This document shows positions 16,107 through 24,772 of a stretch of 64,000 bases of DNA, one piece after another. The notes under the pieces are model-generated. The model worked only from the letters and a program-made list of their open reading frames with translations, was not told the DNA's origin and searched no databases. Source of the stretch: JAMLHH01 sp037189845 (lineage in GTDB: Bacteria; Bacteroidota; Bacteroidia; Chitinophagales; JADIYW01); the NCBI GenBank assembly GCA_037189845.1, contig JBBCIS010000001.1, positions 620,001 through 684,000 of the forward strand, given 5' to 3'. The first letter of the stretch is position 1; each line of letters opens with the position of its first letter. A program made the translations under genes and the position numbers.

Positions 16107-19100
16107 ATGAAAAATATTTTAGGCTTAGATTTAGGAACTACTTCCATAGGTTTTGCTCATGTTATTGAAGGTGATGGTTTTGAACAATCGCAAATTGTTC
16201 AGATTGGTGTTCGTGTTAATCCATTGACAACGGATGAACAGACTAATTTTGAAAAAGGGAAGCCGGTGTCTGTAAATGCTGACAGGACATTAAAAAGAGG
16301 AGCCAGACGAAATCTTGACCGCTATCAATTACGCAGAAAGCATTTGATAGAGGTGCTGAAAAATGCAAATATCATTACAGATGAAAGTATTCTTGCCGAG
16401 GATGGAAAAAATACTACACATGAAACGTGGCGACTAAGAGCAAAATCGGTTACAGAAAAGATAGAGAAGGATGAATTGGCTCGTGTATTTTTGGCAATCA
16501 ATAAAAAGCGCGGATATAAAAGTAGTCGTAAAGCAAAAAATGAAGATGAAGGAAAGGCAATTGACGGAATGGCTGTTGCAAAAAGATTGTATGAAGAAAA
16601 TCTTACACCGGGACAATTAGCTTTTCAATTATTGCAAGAAGGTAAAAAGCATATTCCTGATTTTTATCGTTCTGATTTACAAGCTGAATTGGATAAAGTG
16701 TGGTATTACCAAAAACAATTTTATCCGGAGATTCTTACAGACGAGTTTTATAAAAATATACAAGGAAAAGGACAAAGAGCAACATCTGCTGCTTTTTGGG
16801 GAATACATGGTTTTAATACTGCTGAAAATAAAGCCAAGAGCAGAGACGAGAAAAAGTTGCAAGCGTACAAATGGCGAAGTGAAGCTGTCTCTAAACAATT
16901 GGAAAAAGAAGAAGTTGCTTATATAATTACAGAGATTAATAACAATCTGAACAATTCAAGTGGTTATCTCGGAGCTATTTCTGATAGGAGTAAAGAACTT
17001 TATTTTAATAGAGAAACTGTAGGAGAATATTTATATAAACAATTACAGAAAAATCCACATGCCCGACTAAAAAATCAGGTATTTTACCGTCAGGATTATT
17101 TAGACGAATTTGAAGCCATCTGGAAAGAGCAGTCTAAACACCACAAGGAATTAACCGATGAATTAAAATCTGAGGTCCGTGATATAGTGATTTTTTACCA
17201 ACGAAAATTGAAATCACAGAAAGGTCTGATCAGCTTTTGTGAGTTTGAGAGTCAGGAAAAAACTATCAATGGTCACAAGAAAACAATAGGTCTGCGTGTA
17301 GCTCCCAAATCATCTCCTTTATTTCAGGAGTTTAAAATCTGGCAGATACTGAATAATGTTTTAGTTCGTAAAAAAGGAAGTCGAAAAAGAACAGTAAAGA
17401 ATATCAATCAGCAATCGTTGTTTGAAGAGGAGAAAGAAATTTTTGTTCTCGATTTAGAAACAAAAGAAAGACTATTTGAGGAATTGAATTTGAAAGGTAA
17501 TCTGTCTGCTAATAAAGTCATTGAGTTATTAGGACTTAAACCATCTGAATGGGAAATTAATTATTCAGCATTGGAAGGCAATAGAACGAATAAGGAACTC
17601 TATGAAGCTTATTTGAAAATCCTGGATGTTGAGGGCTATGATGTAAAAGACTTACTGAAAGTAAAATCGAATAAAGATGAGGTGGAATTAGATGATTTGA
17701 ACATCCCGGCGTCTGAAATCAAATCAATGGTTAAATCCATTTTTGGCAGTTTAAACATCAATACCGAAATTCTGGAATTTAATGCAGAATTAGATGAAAA
17801 GGCTTTTGAAGAACAGAAATCTTATCAGCTTTGGCATTTACTATATTCTTATGAGGGCGATGACTCTCAAAGTGGTAATGAAAAATTATATGAGCTTTTA
17901 GAAAAGAAATTCGGCCTTAAAAAAGAGCATTCGCAGGTATTGGCAAACATAAGTTTTAGTGATAATTACGGAAACCTCTCCTCCAAAGCGATGCGGAAAA
18001 TTTATCCTTTTGTCAAAGAACTGCATTATGACAAAGCTTGCGCGGAAGCCGGATACAGACATTCTGCATCTTCACTGACCAAAGAAGAAATAGAGAATCG
18101 TCCGTTGAAAGACAAACTGGAATTATTGAAAAAGAATAGTCTGCGCAATCCCGTAGTGGAGAAAATATTAAACCAGTTGGTCAATGTAGTCAATACTTTG
18201 CTGGAAAAAAACAGACAAAATAATCCCCATTTTAGATTTGATGAAATCCGAATTGAGCTCTCCCGTGATTTAAAGAAAAATGCTAAAGAACGGGCGGAGC
18301 TAACAACAAATATTAATGCCGCAAAAATTGCCCACGAAAAGATTTTTAAATTATTACAGACAGAATTTGGTGTTAAGAATCCAACCCGAAATGATATTAT
18401 CCGTTATCGGCTGTATGAAGAATTGAAAAATAACGGATACAAAGATTTATATACGAATGAATACATTCCGAGAGAGATTTTGTTTAGCAAGCAGATAGAT
18501 ATTGACCACATTATCCCGCAATCGAAAGTGTTTGACGATAGTTTTTCGAATAAAACAATCGTATATCGCAAAACCAATCTTGATAAAGGAAATAAGACAA
18601 CTCATGATTATATTGAAAGTAAGTTTGGTGTAATTGTATTGGATGATTTCAAATCCCGGATTGAATCTCTTTACCAATTAGGAGCGAAAAATAAAGAAGA
18701 TGGTATTTCTAAAGCCAAGTATCAAAAATTACTCAAAAAAGAATCCGAAATCGGTGATGGATTTATAGAAAGAGATTTGCGAGATAGCCAGTATATAGCC
18801 AAAAAAGCTAAAAACATGCTGTATGAAATCACTCGCTCAGTAGTTTCTACTTCAGGAAATATCACTGATAGATTACGAGATGATTGGGGATTGGTGAATA
18901 TCATGCAGGAATTGAATTTTGAAAAATTCAAAGCATTAGGTTTGACTGAAAAAGTAGAGAAAAAGGATGGAACGTTTAAGGAAAGGATTATAGATTGGAG
19001 TAAAAGAAATGACCATAGGCATCATGCAATGGATGCTTTGACAGTCGCTTTTACTAAACATAATCACATTCAATATCTGAATTTTCTCAATGCTCGCTAC

Positions 19101-20378
19101 AATGAAAGTCACAAGGAGCATAGAAATATCAAAGGCATTGAAGAAAAGGAAACACATTGGAAATACGAAGATGATGGCAATAAGAAACGAGTATTTAATC
19201 TTCCTGTTCCTGATTTTCGAGAACAGGCTAAAGAGCATTTAGAAAATGTATTGGTTTCTCATAAAGCCAAAAATAAAGTAGTCACAAAAAACAAGAATAA
19301 AACTAGGTCGAAAAATGGTGAGAAAGTAAAAATAGAGTTGACACCAAGAGGACAATTACATAAGGAAACTATTTACGGAAAGTATAAATATTCGGTAAGT
19401 AAAGAAGAAAAAGTCAGTGCGAAATTTGACGAGATTACAATTTCTAAAGTAAGTAACCCTTTATACAAATCTCTATTATTGCAACGACTGCAAGAGAATG
19501 AAAATGACCCTAAAAAAGCATTTAGTGGTAAAAATGCACTGAGTAAAAATCCAATTTATTTGAATAATGAAAAGACAGAAACATTGCCTGAAAGTGTAAA
19601 ACTGACTTGGTTAGAGGAAGACTATTCTATCAGGAAAGATGTTACACCGGAAAATTTCAAGGATATAAAAAATGTTGAAAAAGTTTTGGACGCAAAAGTG
19701 AAACAGATATTATTTGCACGTTTGAAACAATTTGACAATGACCCTAAAAAAGCATTTTCGGATTTAGATAAAAATCCAATTTGGCTCAATGAATCCAAAG
19801 GAATCCAAATTAAGAGAGTGACTATTTCAGGAGTGAAAAATGCAGAATCACTGCATGATAAAAAAGACCATTTGGGTAATGATATTTTAGATAAAGACGG
19901 TAATAAAATTCGCAGCTCTTTTGTCAGTACATCTAATAATCATCATGTAGCCATTTACAAAGATGAAAAAGGTAATTTACAGGAAAGAGTGGTCTCTCTT
20001 TTTGATGCAGTGCAATTGGTGAATGCAGGAGAAACTGTAATTGATAAACAATACAATCAGGGACTAGGTTGGCAGTTCCTATTTATCATGAAACAAAACG
20101 AATATTTTGTATTTCCAAATGAAAAAGCAGGTTTTAATCCGAATGAAATTGATTTGTTAGACCCGAAAAATAGAAATACGATTAGTACGGGTTTATATAG
20201 AGTACAAAAAATTGCAAATGGTGATTATTGGTTTAGGCATCATTTAGAAACTACTGTTGAAGCGAAATCAGAATTGAAAGAGGTCGCATATAAAAGATGT
20301 AGCTTGGCAGGAATTAAGGAGGTAATCAAAGTCCGTCTCAATCATCTTGGAGATATAGTAAGTGTAGGAGAGTATTAA
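16107..20378 (+). CDS. cas9: Cas9 endonuclease, type II-C
   Basis: A 1423-aa RNA-guided DNA endonuclease with all catalytic residues present. RuvC-I: LGLDLGTTSIG with D8. Arginine-rich bridge helix at about 60-80 (DRTLKRGARRNLDRYQLRRK). RuvC-II: IRIELSRDL with E717. HNH: DHIIPQSKVF with H801, and N815 and N824 at the spacing of the S. pyogenes enzyme. RuvC-III: DHRHHAMDALT with H973 and D976. The length fits the large Bacteroidota II-C group. The C-terminal PAM-interacting region holds an internal duplication (NDPKKAFS near residues 1134 and 1212). No csn2 or cas4 follows, which supports subtype II-C. cas1 starts 93 bp downstream. Confidence 0.97.
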   Translation: MKNILGLDLGTTSIGFAHVIEGDGFEQSQIVQIGVRVNPLTTDEQTNFEKGKPVSVNADRTLKRGARRNLDRYQLRRKHLIEVLKNANIITDESILAEDGKNTTHETWRLRAKSVTEKIEKDELARVFLAINKKRGYKSSRKAKNEDEGKAIDGMAVAKRLYEENLTPGQLAFQLLQEGKKHIPDFYRSDLQAELDKVWYYQKQFYPEILTDEFYKNIQGKGQRATSAAFWGIHGFNTAENKAKSRDEKKLQAYKWRSEAVSKQLEKEEVAYIITEINNNLNNSSGYLGAISDRSKELYFNRETVGEYLYKQLQKNPHARLKNQVFYRQDYLDEFEAIWKEQSKHHKELTDELKSEVRDIVIFYQRKLKSQKGLISFCEFESQEKTINGHKKTIGLRVAPKSSPLFQEFKIWQILNNVLVRKKGSRKRTVKNINQQSLFEEEKEIFVLDLETKERLFEELNLKGNLSANKVIELLGLKPSEWEINYSALEGNRTNKELYEAYLKILDVEGYDVKDLLKVKSNKDEVELDDLNIPASEIKSMVKSIFGSLNINTEILEFNAELDEKAFEEQKSYQLWHLLYSYEGDDSQSGNEKLYELLEKKFGLKKEHSQVLANISFSDNYGNLSSKAMRKIYPFVKELHYDKACAEAGYRHSASSLTKEEIENRPLKDKLELLKKNSLRNPVVEKILNQLVNVVNTLLEKNRQNNPHFRFDEIRIELSRDLKKNAKERAELTTNINAAKIAHEKIFKLLQTEFGVKNPTRNDIIRYRLYEELKNNGYKDLYTNEYIPREILFSKQIDIDHIIPQSKVFDDSFSNKTIVYRKTNLDKGNKTTHDYIESKFGVIVLDDFKSRIESLYQLGAKNKEDGISKAKYQKLLKKESEIGDGFIERDLRDSQYIAKKAKNMLYEITRSVVSTSGNITDRLRDDWGLVNIMQELNFEKFKALGLTEKVEKKDGTFKERIIDWSKRNDHRHHAMDALTVAFTKHNHIQYLNFLNARYNESHKEHRNIKGIEEKETHWKYEDDGNKKRVFNLPVPDFREQAKEHLENVLVSHKAKNKVVTKNKNKTRSKNGEKVKIELTPRGQLHKETIYGKYKYSVSKEEKVSAKFDEITISKVSNPLYKSLLLQRLQENENDPKKAFSGKNALSKNPIYLNNEKTETLPESVKLTWLEEDYSIRKDVTPENFKDIKNVEKVLDAKVKQILFARLKQFDNDPKKAFSDLDKNPIWLNESKGIQIKRVTISGVKNAESLHDKKDHLGNDILDKDGNKIRSSFVSTSNNHHVAIYKDEKGNLQERVVSLFDAVQLVNAGETVIDKQYNQGLGWQFLFIMKQNEYFVFPNEKAGFNPNEIDLLDPKNRNTISTGLYRVQKIANGDYWFRHHLETTVEAKSELKEVAYKRCSLAGIKEVIKVRLNHLGDIVSVGEY

Positions 20379-20471
20379 TATTGAATTGTTTAAGATTCCG
20401 AAAAGAAAAAAATGTAGTGAAATAACTGAGGATAGAAACTTGTAGGAATTTAACGAAATAAAATAGGCTAT

Positions 20472-21395
20472 ATGATAAAACGAACATTGCATTTTAGCCA
20501 GCCTGCATATCTGAAAGTGCAGAACAATCAATTGGTCATAGAACTGACCGAACGTACTGCGCAAGTACCATTGGAAGATATTGGGCTTGTATTTCTGGAA
20601 CATCCTCAGATTACGGTGACACAAACAGTTTTGCAACGACTCATGGAACTGAATGTCGCAGTAGTGACCTGTGATGAAAAACATCTTCCTGCCGGTATGT
20701 TTCTGAATCTGGAAGGACATAGTGAACATGCTGCTAAAAGCAGGACGCAATTAGATTCTTCAGAACCTTTACGCAAACAACTCTGGCAACAGACCGTGAA
20801 AGCTAAAATCATGAATCAGGCTGCGATGTTGTATTATGCGGGCAAGCCGGATAAGTTGCTGAAAACATTGGCGAAAGAAGTGCTGAGCGGAGATACAAGC
20901 AATCAGGAGGGGCAGGCTGCAAGATATTACTGGAAACATGTGTTCAGTACAGAAATAGATGATTTTGAGCGGCACAGGACAGGTGATACCCCTAACAATC
21001 TACTCAACTACGGCTATGCAGTGTTGAGGGCAATGGTTGCCAGAGCTGTAGTAGGAGCGGGGCTACTTCCGGTAAGAGGAATCTTTCATCGCAATCAATA
21101 CAATGCTTATGCATTGGCAGACGATATCATGGAACCGTATCGTCCTTATGTAGACCAGATAGTATTGGAGATTTTGCAGGAGACTGATATTGAAGACCTG
21201 CGTTTTATGGGAGCAGAAGAGAAGAAAGAGCTATTGCAGATTGCTACTAAAGATGTCATGATAGATGGAATGAAAAGTCCGCTGATGGTGGCATTGACAC
21301 GTACCTGTGCATCATTGTCCAAATGCTTTGATGGTGAATCTAAAAAGATTCTGTATCCTGATTTTTATGCCTCGCTCAAACAGACATGGATTTAA
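20472..21395 (+). CDS. cas1: Cas1 integrase
   Basis: A 307-aa protein typical of type II Cas1. The three metal ligands are in the expected places: E146 (NQEGQAARYYW), H206 (GIFHRNQYNAY) and E221 (ADDIMEPYRPYVD). With Cas2 it integrates new spacers. It overlaps the start of cas2 by 10 bp, which indicates translational coupling. The 93-bp gap after cas9 has no obvious terminator, so cas9-cas1-cas2 is probably one transcript. Confidence 0.97.
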   Translation: MIKRTLHFSQPAYLKVQNNQLVIELTERTAQVPLEDIGLVFLEHPQITVTQTVLQRLMELNVAVVTCDEKHLPAGMFLNLEGHSEHAAKSRTQLDSSEPLRKQLWQQTVKAKIMNQAAMLYYAGKPDKLLKTLAKEVLSGDTSNQEGQAARYYWKHVFSTEIDDFERHRTGDTPNNLLNYGYAVLRAMVARAVVGAGLLPVRGIFHRNQYNAYALADDIMEPYRPYVDQIVLEILQETDIEDLRFMGAEEKKELLQIATKDVMIDGMKSPLMVALTRTCASLSKCFDGESKKILYPDFYASLKQTWI

Positions 21396-21715
21396 ACGCA
21401 TATAGAATATTGTGGGTTTTAGTATTTTTTGATTTGCCGACAGAAACCAAATTGCAACGAAAGGCTGCAAACAATTTCAGACAGGATTTGCTGAAAGACG
21501 GCTTTACTATGTTTCAGTTTTCTATCTATCTGCGTCATTGCAACAGCCGTGAAAATGCAGAAGTCCACATAAAGCGGGTTAAATTATCGCTACCCAAGTA
21601 TGGCTATATAGGAATTCTCTGCATCACAGATAAACAATTCGGGATGATGGAAATTTTTCGGGGAAAAGAAAAAGAATTGAGGCGGGATACACCACAACAA
21701 TTGGAACTGTTTTAA
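21386..21715 (+). CDS. cas2: Cas2
   Basis: A 109-aa protein with the ferredoxin-like Cas2 fold: the first strand ends in VLVFFDLP, giving the conserved Asp at residue 16, and the later strand reads YGYIGILCITDKQF. The C-terminal tail QQLELF matches the short hydrophobic tail common in type II Cas2 proteins. It forms the spacer-integration complex with Cas1. The start overlaps the end of cas1, and a terminator lies about 100 bp downstream. Confidence 0.95.
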   Translation: MDLNAYRILWVLVFFDLPTETKLQRKAANNFRQDLLKDGFTMFQFSIYLRHCNSRENAEVHIKRVKLSLPKYGYIGILCITDKQFGMMEIFRGKEKELRRDTPQQLELF

Positions 21716-21815
21716 CATTTGTCACCCTGTAAGGGGCTTGAATTTTATGGATAAAAATTACAAATCTATTTTTTATATCTATTGAGAAATGGTTTTTTCT
21801 GTGTTTTAGAAATCA

Positions 21816-21853
21816 AAAAATGCCATAGCTGAGTTCAGGACTATGGCATTTTT
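21816..21853. terminator. bidirectional terminator between cas2 and the array
   Basis: AAAAATGCCATAG (21816-21828) pairs perfectly with CTATGGCATTTTT (21841-21853) across 12 nt. It has T-runs on both strands, so it can end the cas operon from the left and the crRNA precursor coming from the right. Confidence 0.85.
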
Positions 21854-21877
21854 GTCATTTTTTCTTTGCTGATATTC

Positions 21878-21908
21878 GCTGAAACTCCTGTTATTGTTGA
21901 GTTTCAGC
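21878..21908. other. stem-loop flanking the cas-proximal end of the array
   Basis: GCTGAAACTC (21878-21887) pairs perfectly with GAGTTTCAGC (21899-21908), ending 7 bp before the first repeat. On the crRNA strand it follows the last repeat. It has no T-run, so it may protect the 3' end of the transcript or simply precede the true terminator at 21816-21853. Confidence 0.55.
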
Positions 21909-21915
21909 CATTGAA

Positions 21916-23009
21916 GTTGTCACGAATATAGCAAAGAACTCAATTTGAAAGCAATTCACAACAAATGCTAACGCCACGGACACAGACGCGAAGTTGTCAC
22001 GAATATAGCAAAGAACTCAATTTGAAAGCAATTCACAACTTATACTATTGATGATATTAATGATTTACTGTTGTCACGAATATAGCAAAGAACTCAATTT
22101 GAAAGCAATTCACAACATTCCGGATCTTCTGGTTTCGCAGGGGTTGGTTGTCACGAATATAGCAAAGAACTCAATTTGAAAGCAATTCACAACTGTTTAC
22201 TCTGACATACGGTAAACAATGCAGTTGTCACGAATATAGCAAAGAACTCAATTTGAAAGCAATTCACAACTGCTATTTTTGGTGTGTTTTCAAACGAAAA
22301 GTTGTCACGAATATAGCAAAGAACTCAATTTGAAAGCAATTCACAACAGAAATAGATTTAGGCTAAAAATTAAATTAGTTGTCACGAATATAGCAAAGAA
22401 CTCAATTTGAAAGCAATTCACAACGGCTACATAAAAAACATATCATCCTGAATGGTTGTCACGAATATAGCAAAGAACTCAATTTGAAAGCAATTCACAA
22501 CAGCGTTAATCGACAGCCCGTATTTTCCCGGGTTGTCACGAATATAGCAAAGAACTCAATTTGAAAGCAATTCACAACGAAATCATCAATATACATTTTG
22601 TTATCCAGGTTGTCACGAATATAGCAAAGAACTCAATTTGAAAGCAATTCACAACGTAATTTTTCGTTTGAAAACACACCAAAAAGTTGTCACGAATATA
22701 GCAAAGAACTCAATTTGAAAGCAATTCACAACCCGGCGTTAAATTTTCCGCCGCCTGCAAAAGTTGTCACGAATATAGCAAAGAACTCAATTTGAAAGCA
22801 ATTCACAACTGCAGTACTTCCGCACAGGCCCCTCTTTCCGTTGTCACGAATATAGCAAAGAACTCAATTTGAAAGCAATTCACAACATGACGGTTCTTTT
22901 AAGTATTTTAATCCTTGTTGTCACGAATATAGCAAAGAACTCAATTTGAATTTTTAAATCACGGATACCATTAAAATTCAATCAAGATATCCGTAAAGCA
23001 ATTCGCAAC
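21916..23009 (-). CRISPR. type II-C CRISPR array, 14 repeats and 13 spacers
   Basis: Repeats of 47 bp alternate with spacers of exactly 30 bp (period 77, repeat starts at 21916, 21993, 22070 and so on to 22917). On the crRNA strand the repeat opens GTTGTGAATTGCTTTC and ends TATTCGTGACAAC. The strand is set by the tracrRNA anti-repeat, so transcription runs leftward toward cas2. Repeats 1-13 appear identical. Repeat 14 (22917-23009), at the upstream end of the crRNA transcript, is split by about 44 bp and has one base change. Spacer 5 (22271-22300) and spacer 10 (22656-22685) overlap by 25 nt in opposite orientation. I saw no protospacer for any spacer in the window, but I could not search exhaustively. 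Confidence 0.97.
22951..22994. other. hairpin-bearing insert inside the last CRISPR repeat
   Basis: Repeat 14 reads normally up to TCAATTTGAA (22950), is interrupted, and resumes at AAAGCAATTC (22995), giving a 2-bp AA overlap. The 44-bp insert contains ACGGATA (22961-22967) and its complement TATCCGT (22988-22994); the second arm ends exactly at the junction. The resumed part has CGCAAC instead of CACAAC. Confidence 0.8.
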
Positions 23010-23101
23010 CTTCCAGAACGTATTTTGTGAAATCAAAGTATTGCTACTAAATGTTATTTCCAGTAAAAGCCAGAGAATAATCAGTTTCGGGTCAGATCTG
23101 A

Positions 23102-24556
23102 TTATTTCCAGAAATCTTTCATTTTTACTTTTTCAGTGGTCAGTTTAGTGACAAAAAAGAATTGATATAGTTCCCAGAACCAGACCCTTCGGCCAATTCT
23201 GGTATACCAGCGCATAGCACTCCTGAGCCTGGCTTCTTTGTGAAAAAATAACCTCATCAGAGCGCTTGGTCTGGTCTGCATGATAATTTCTATAAGCTTC
23301 ACGTATATGATTACAACCCAGGGTGGTAGAAACTGAGTTTTAATGACCTGATGCTTGTAGTCCCATTTTCTTTGATCCGTTAAGATGATTTCTTTATCTC
23401 TAACCTCTTCGAAATAGGGCGTCCATTTGTGCGGGGTCACAAACAGCAGCTGAACCTGATCAGGATCGTACGATAACAATTGTTGTAAGCTATTATAAAA
23501 ATCTCTTGTTTTTTCTTCCCCAAATCCGACCACATAGGTAGCCATAGAAAGAATATTGTGCTTTCTTAATAATTGAATGGCTTCTTTATCTTTTGAAATA
23601 GTTCCTGCTTTTTTGATTTTTTCCAGGACAATTTCATCGTAGTTTTCAATCCCCAGTAAAAATCGTTCAAATCCGGCTTTCTTATATAAATGTAGAAAGT
23701 CAGCATCTCTGACTATATTATCTGCCCTGATTGATCCGACTAAAATTATTTTTAGATTTTTCTCAATCAATGCTTCTAAAAAAGCTCTCCATGCTTTCGG
23801 ATTGGAGGAAGGATTTTCATCTGCGAAGTTGAATACAATAATCCCATATTCTTTATGCAGCATTTCAATTTCATCAGCGAGGAATTGCGGACTTCTATGT
23901 CTCCATTTTTTCCAGAATAAGCTTTGACCACAGTATGTGCAAGGATAAGGACAACCCCGTGAAAACTGAATAACAACAGCTTTCCGCTTTCCCCAATAAG
24001 TATAATTATATCCTCTCATCAATTCCCAGCCTATACGGAAATCATCCAGGTTTTTGATGGTTTCTGCGGATGTTGTCTTCAAAGGTCTTCCATTGACTGA
24101 AAAGGCAATTCCTTTGACCAGTTCAAGGTTGGAATTGTTTTCAAGAGCAGTTATCAGCTTTACAATGATTTCTTCTCCCTCGCCACAAACGATGTAGTCA
24201 ATCTGCGGATTTTCTTCCAGAATATTTTTCCAGTGATAGGTAGGAAATACACCTCCTATGATTATCCTGATACCAGGAGCCCGCTGTCTGACGATTTTAG
24301 TGATGTCATTGATGATTGGCTGCGCTGAAGTTGATCCGGAATGTCCGAGCATAATAGCATCAGGATTTTGCATGATAATTTTTTCTGCGACAGCTTCGAT
24401 TTTGTAATTGTAGTAGTCCGCATCTAAAAGTGCTACATCATGTCCGGCATCAATAAGGGGACCTCCTATAGATAATAAGCCCAATGGAGGTAAATGTTCG
24501 TTAGGCATTCTGCTGCCGATAGACAAGTGTGGAGGGTTAATAATGAGTATTCTCAT
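23102..24556 (-). CDS. B12-binding radical SAM protein, BchE-like
   Basis: A 484-aa protein. Residues 1-150 form a cobalamin-binding-type domain (MRILIINPP; LGLLSIGGPLIDAGHDV; IMLGHSGSTSAQP; GGVFPTYHW; VCGEGEE). The radical SAM cluster motif is RGCPYPCTYCG, with C202, C206 and C209. Blocks after it, including WRHRSPQFLADEIE, NFADENPSSNPKAWRAF, ATYVVGFGEE, LSYDPDQVQLLFVTPHKWTPYF and MRWYTRIGRRVW, match what I remember of BchE, the oxygen-independent Mg-protoporphyrin monomethyl ester cyclase. No other tetrapyrrole or photosynthesis gene is in the window, so its real reaction is open. It lies 92 bp from the CRISPR array with its 3' end toward it. Confidence 0.75.
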   Translation of the reverse strand: MRILIINPPHLSIGSRMPNEHLPPLGLLSIGGPLIDAGHDVALLDADYYNYKIEAVAEKIIMQNPDAIMLGHSGSTSAQPIINDITKIVRQRAPGIRIIIGGVFPTYHWKNILEENPQIDYIVCGEGEEIIVKLITALENNSNLELVKGIAFSVNGRPLKTTSAETIKNLDDFRIGWELMRGYNYTYWGKRKAVVIQFSRGCPYPCTYCGQSLFWKKWRHRSPQFLADEIEMLHKEYGIIVFNFADENPSSNPKAWRAFLEALIEKNLKIILVGSIRADNIVRDADFLHLYKKAGFERFLLGIENYDEIVLEKIKKAGTISKDKEAIQLLRKHNILSMATYVVGFGEEKTRDFYNSLQQLLSYDPDQVQLLFVTPHKWTPYFEEVRDKEIILTDQRKWDYKHQVIKTQFLPPWVVIIYVKLIEIIMQTRPSALMRLFFHKEARLRSAMRWYTRIGRRVWFWELYQFFFVTKLTTEKVKMKDFWK

Positions 24557-24716
24557 TTGAAATTTCTAAGTGGGTAGTTTTGCTCGCTTGAATTTATGAA
24601 ACGAACAAATAGGTTGTTTCTTGCATTTTTAATTCTTTGGATTTTTTAGGATTTTTTCTCGTTTGTATTAATTCCAGTATTTTATTCATTATTGCTCCAT
24701 TGGCTTATTCCAGAAA

Positions 24717-24747
24717 TAAAAAACACTCCGAACTTGCGTCCGGAGTG
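24717..24747 (-). terminator. intrinsic terminator of the GMC oxidoreductase operon
   Basis: CACTCCG (24724-24730) pairs with CGGAGTG (24741-24747). On the minus strand the stem is followed by a TTTTTT tract. It lies 26 bp beyond the GMC stop codon. Confidence 0.8.
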
Positions 24748-24772
24748 CATATCGTTATCTCTTATTGAAATA

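Noticed and set aside
21716..21915. A csn2 or cas4 gene between cas2 and the array
   Set aside because: Only 200 bp are available, filled by a terminator and a stem-loop. The locus is therefore II-C and not II-A or II-B.
22190..22223. Dyad GTTTAC/GTAAAC in spacer 4 as a possible operator in the array
   Set aside because: It lies fully within one spacer and reflects the foreign target, not a feature of the array.
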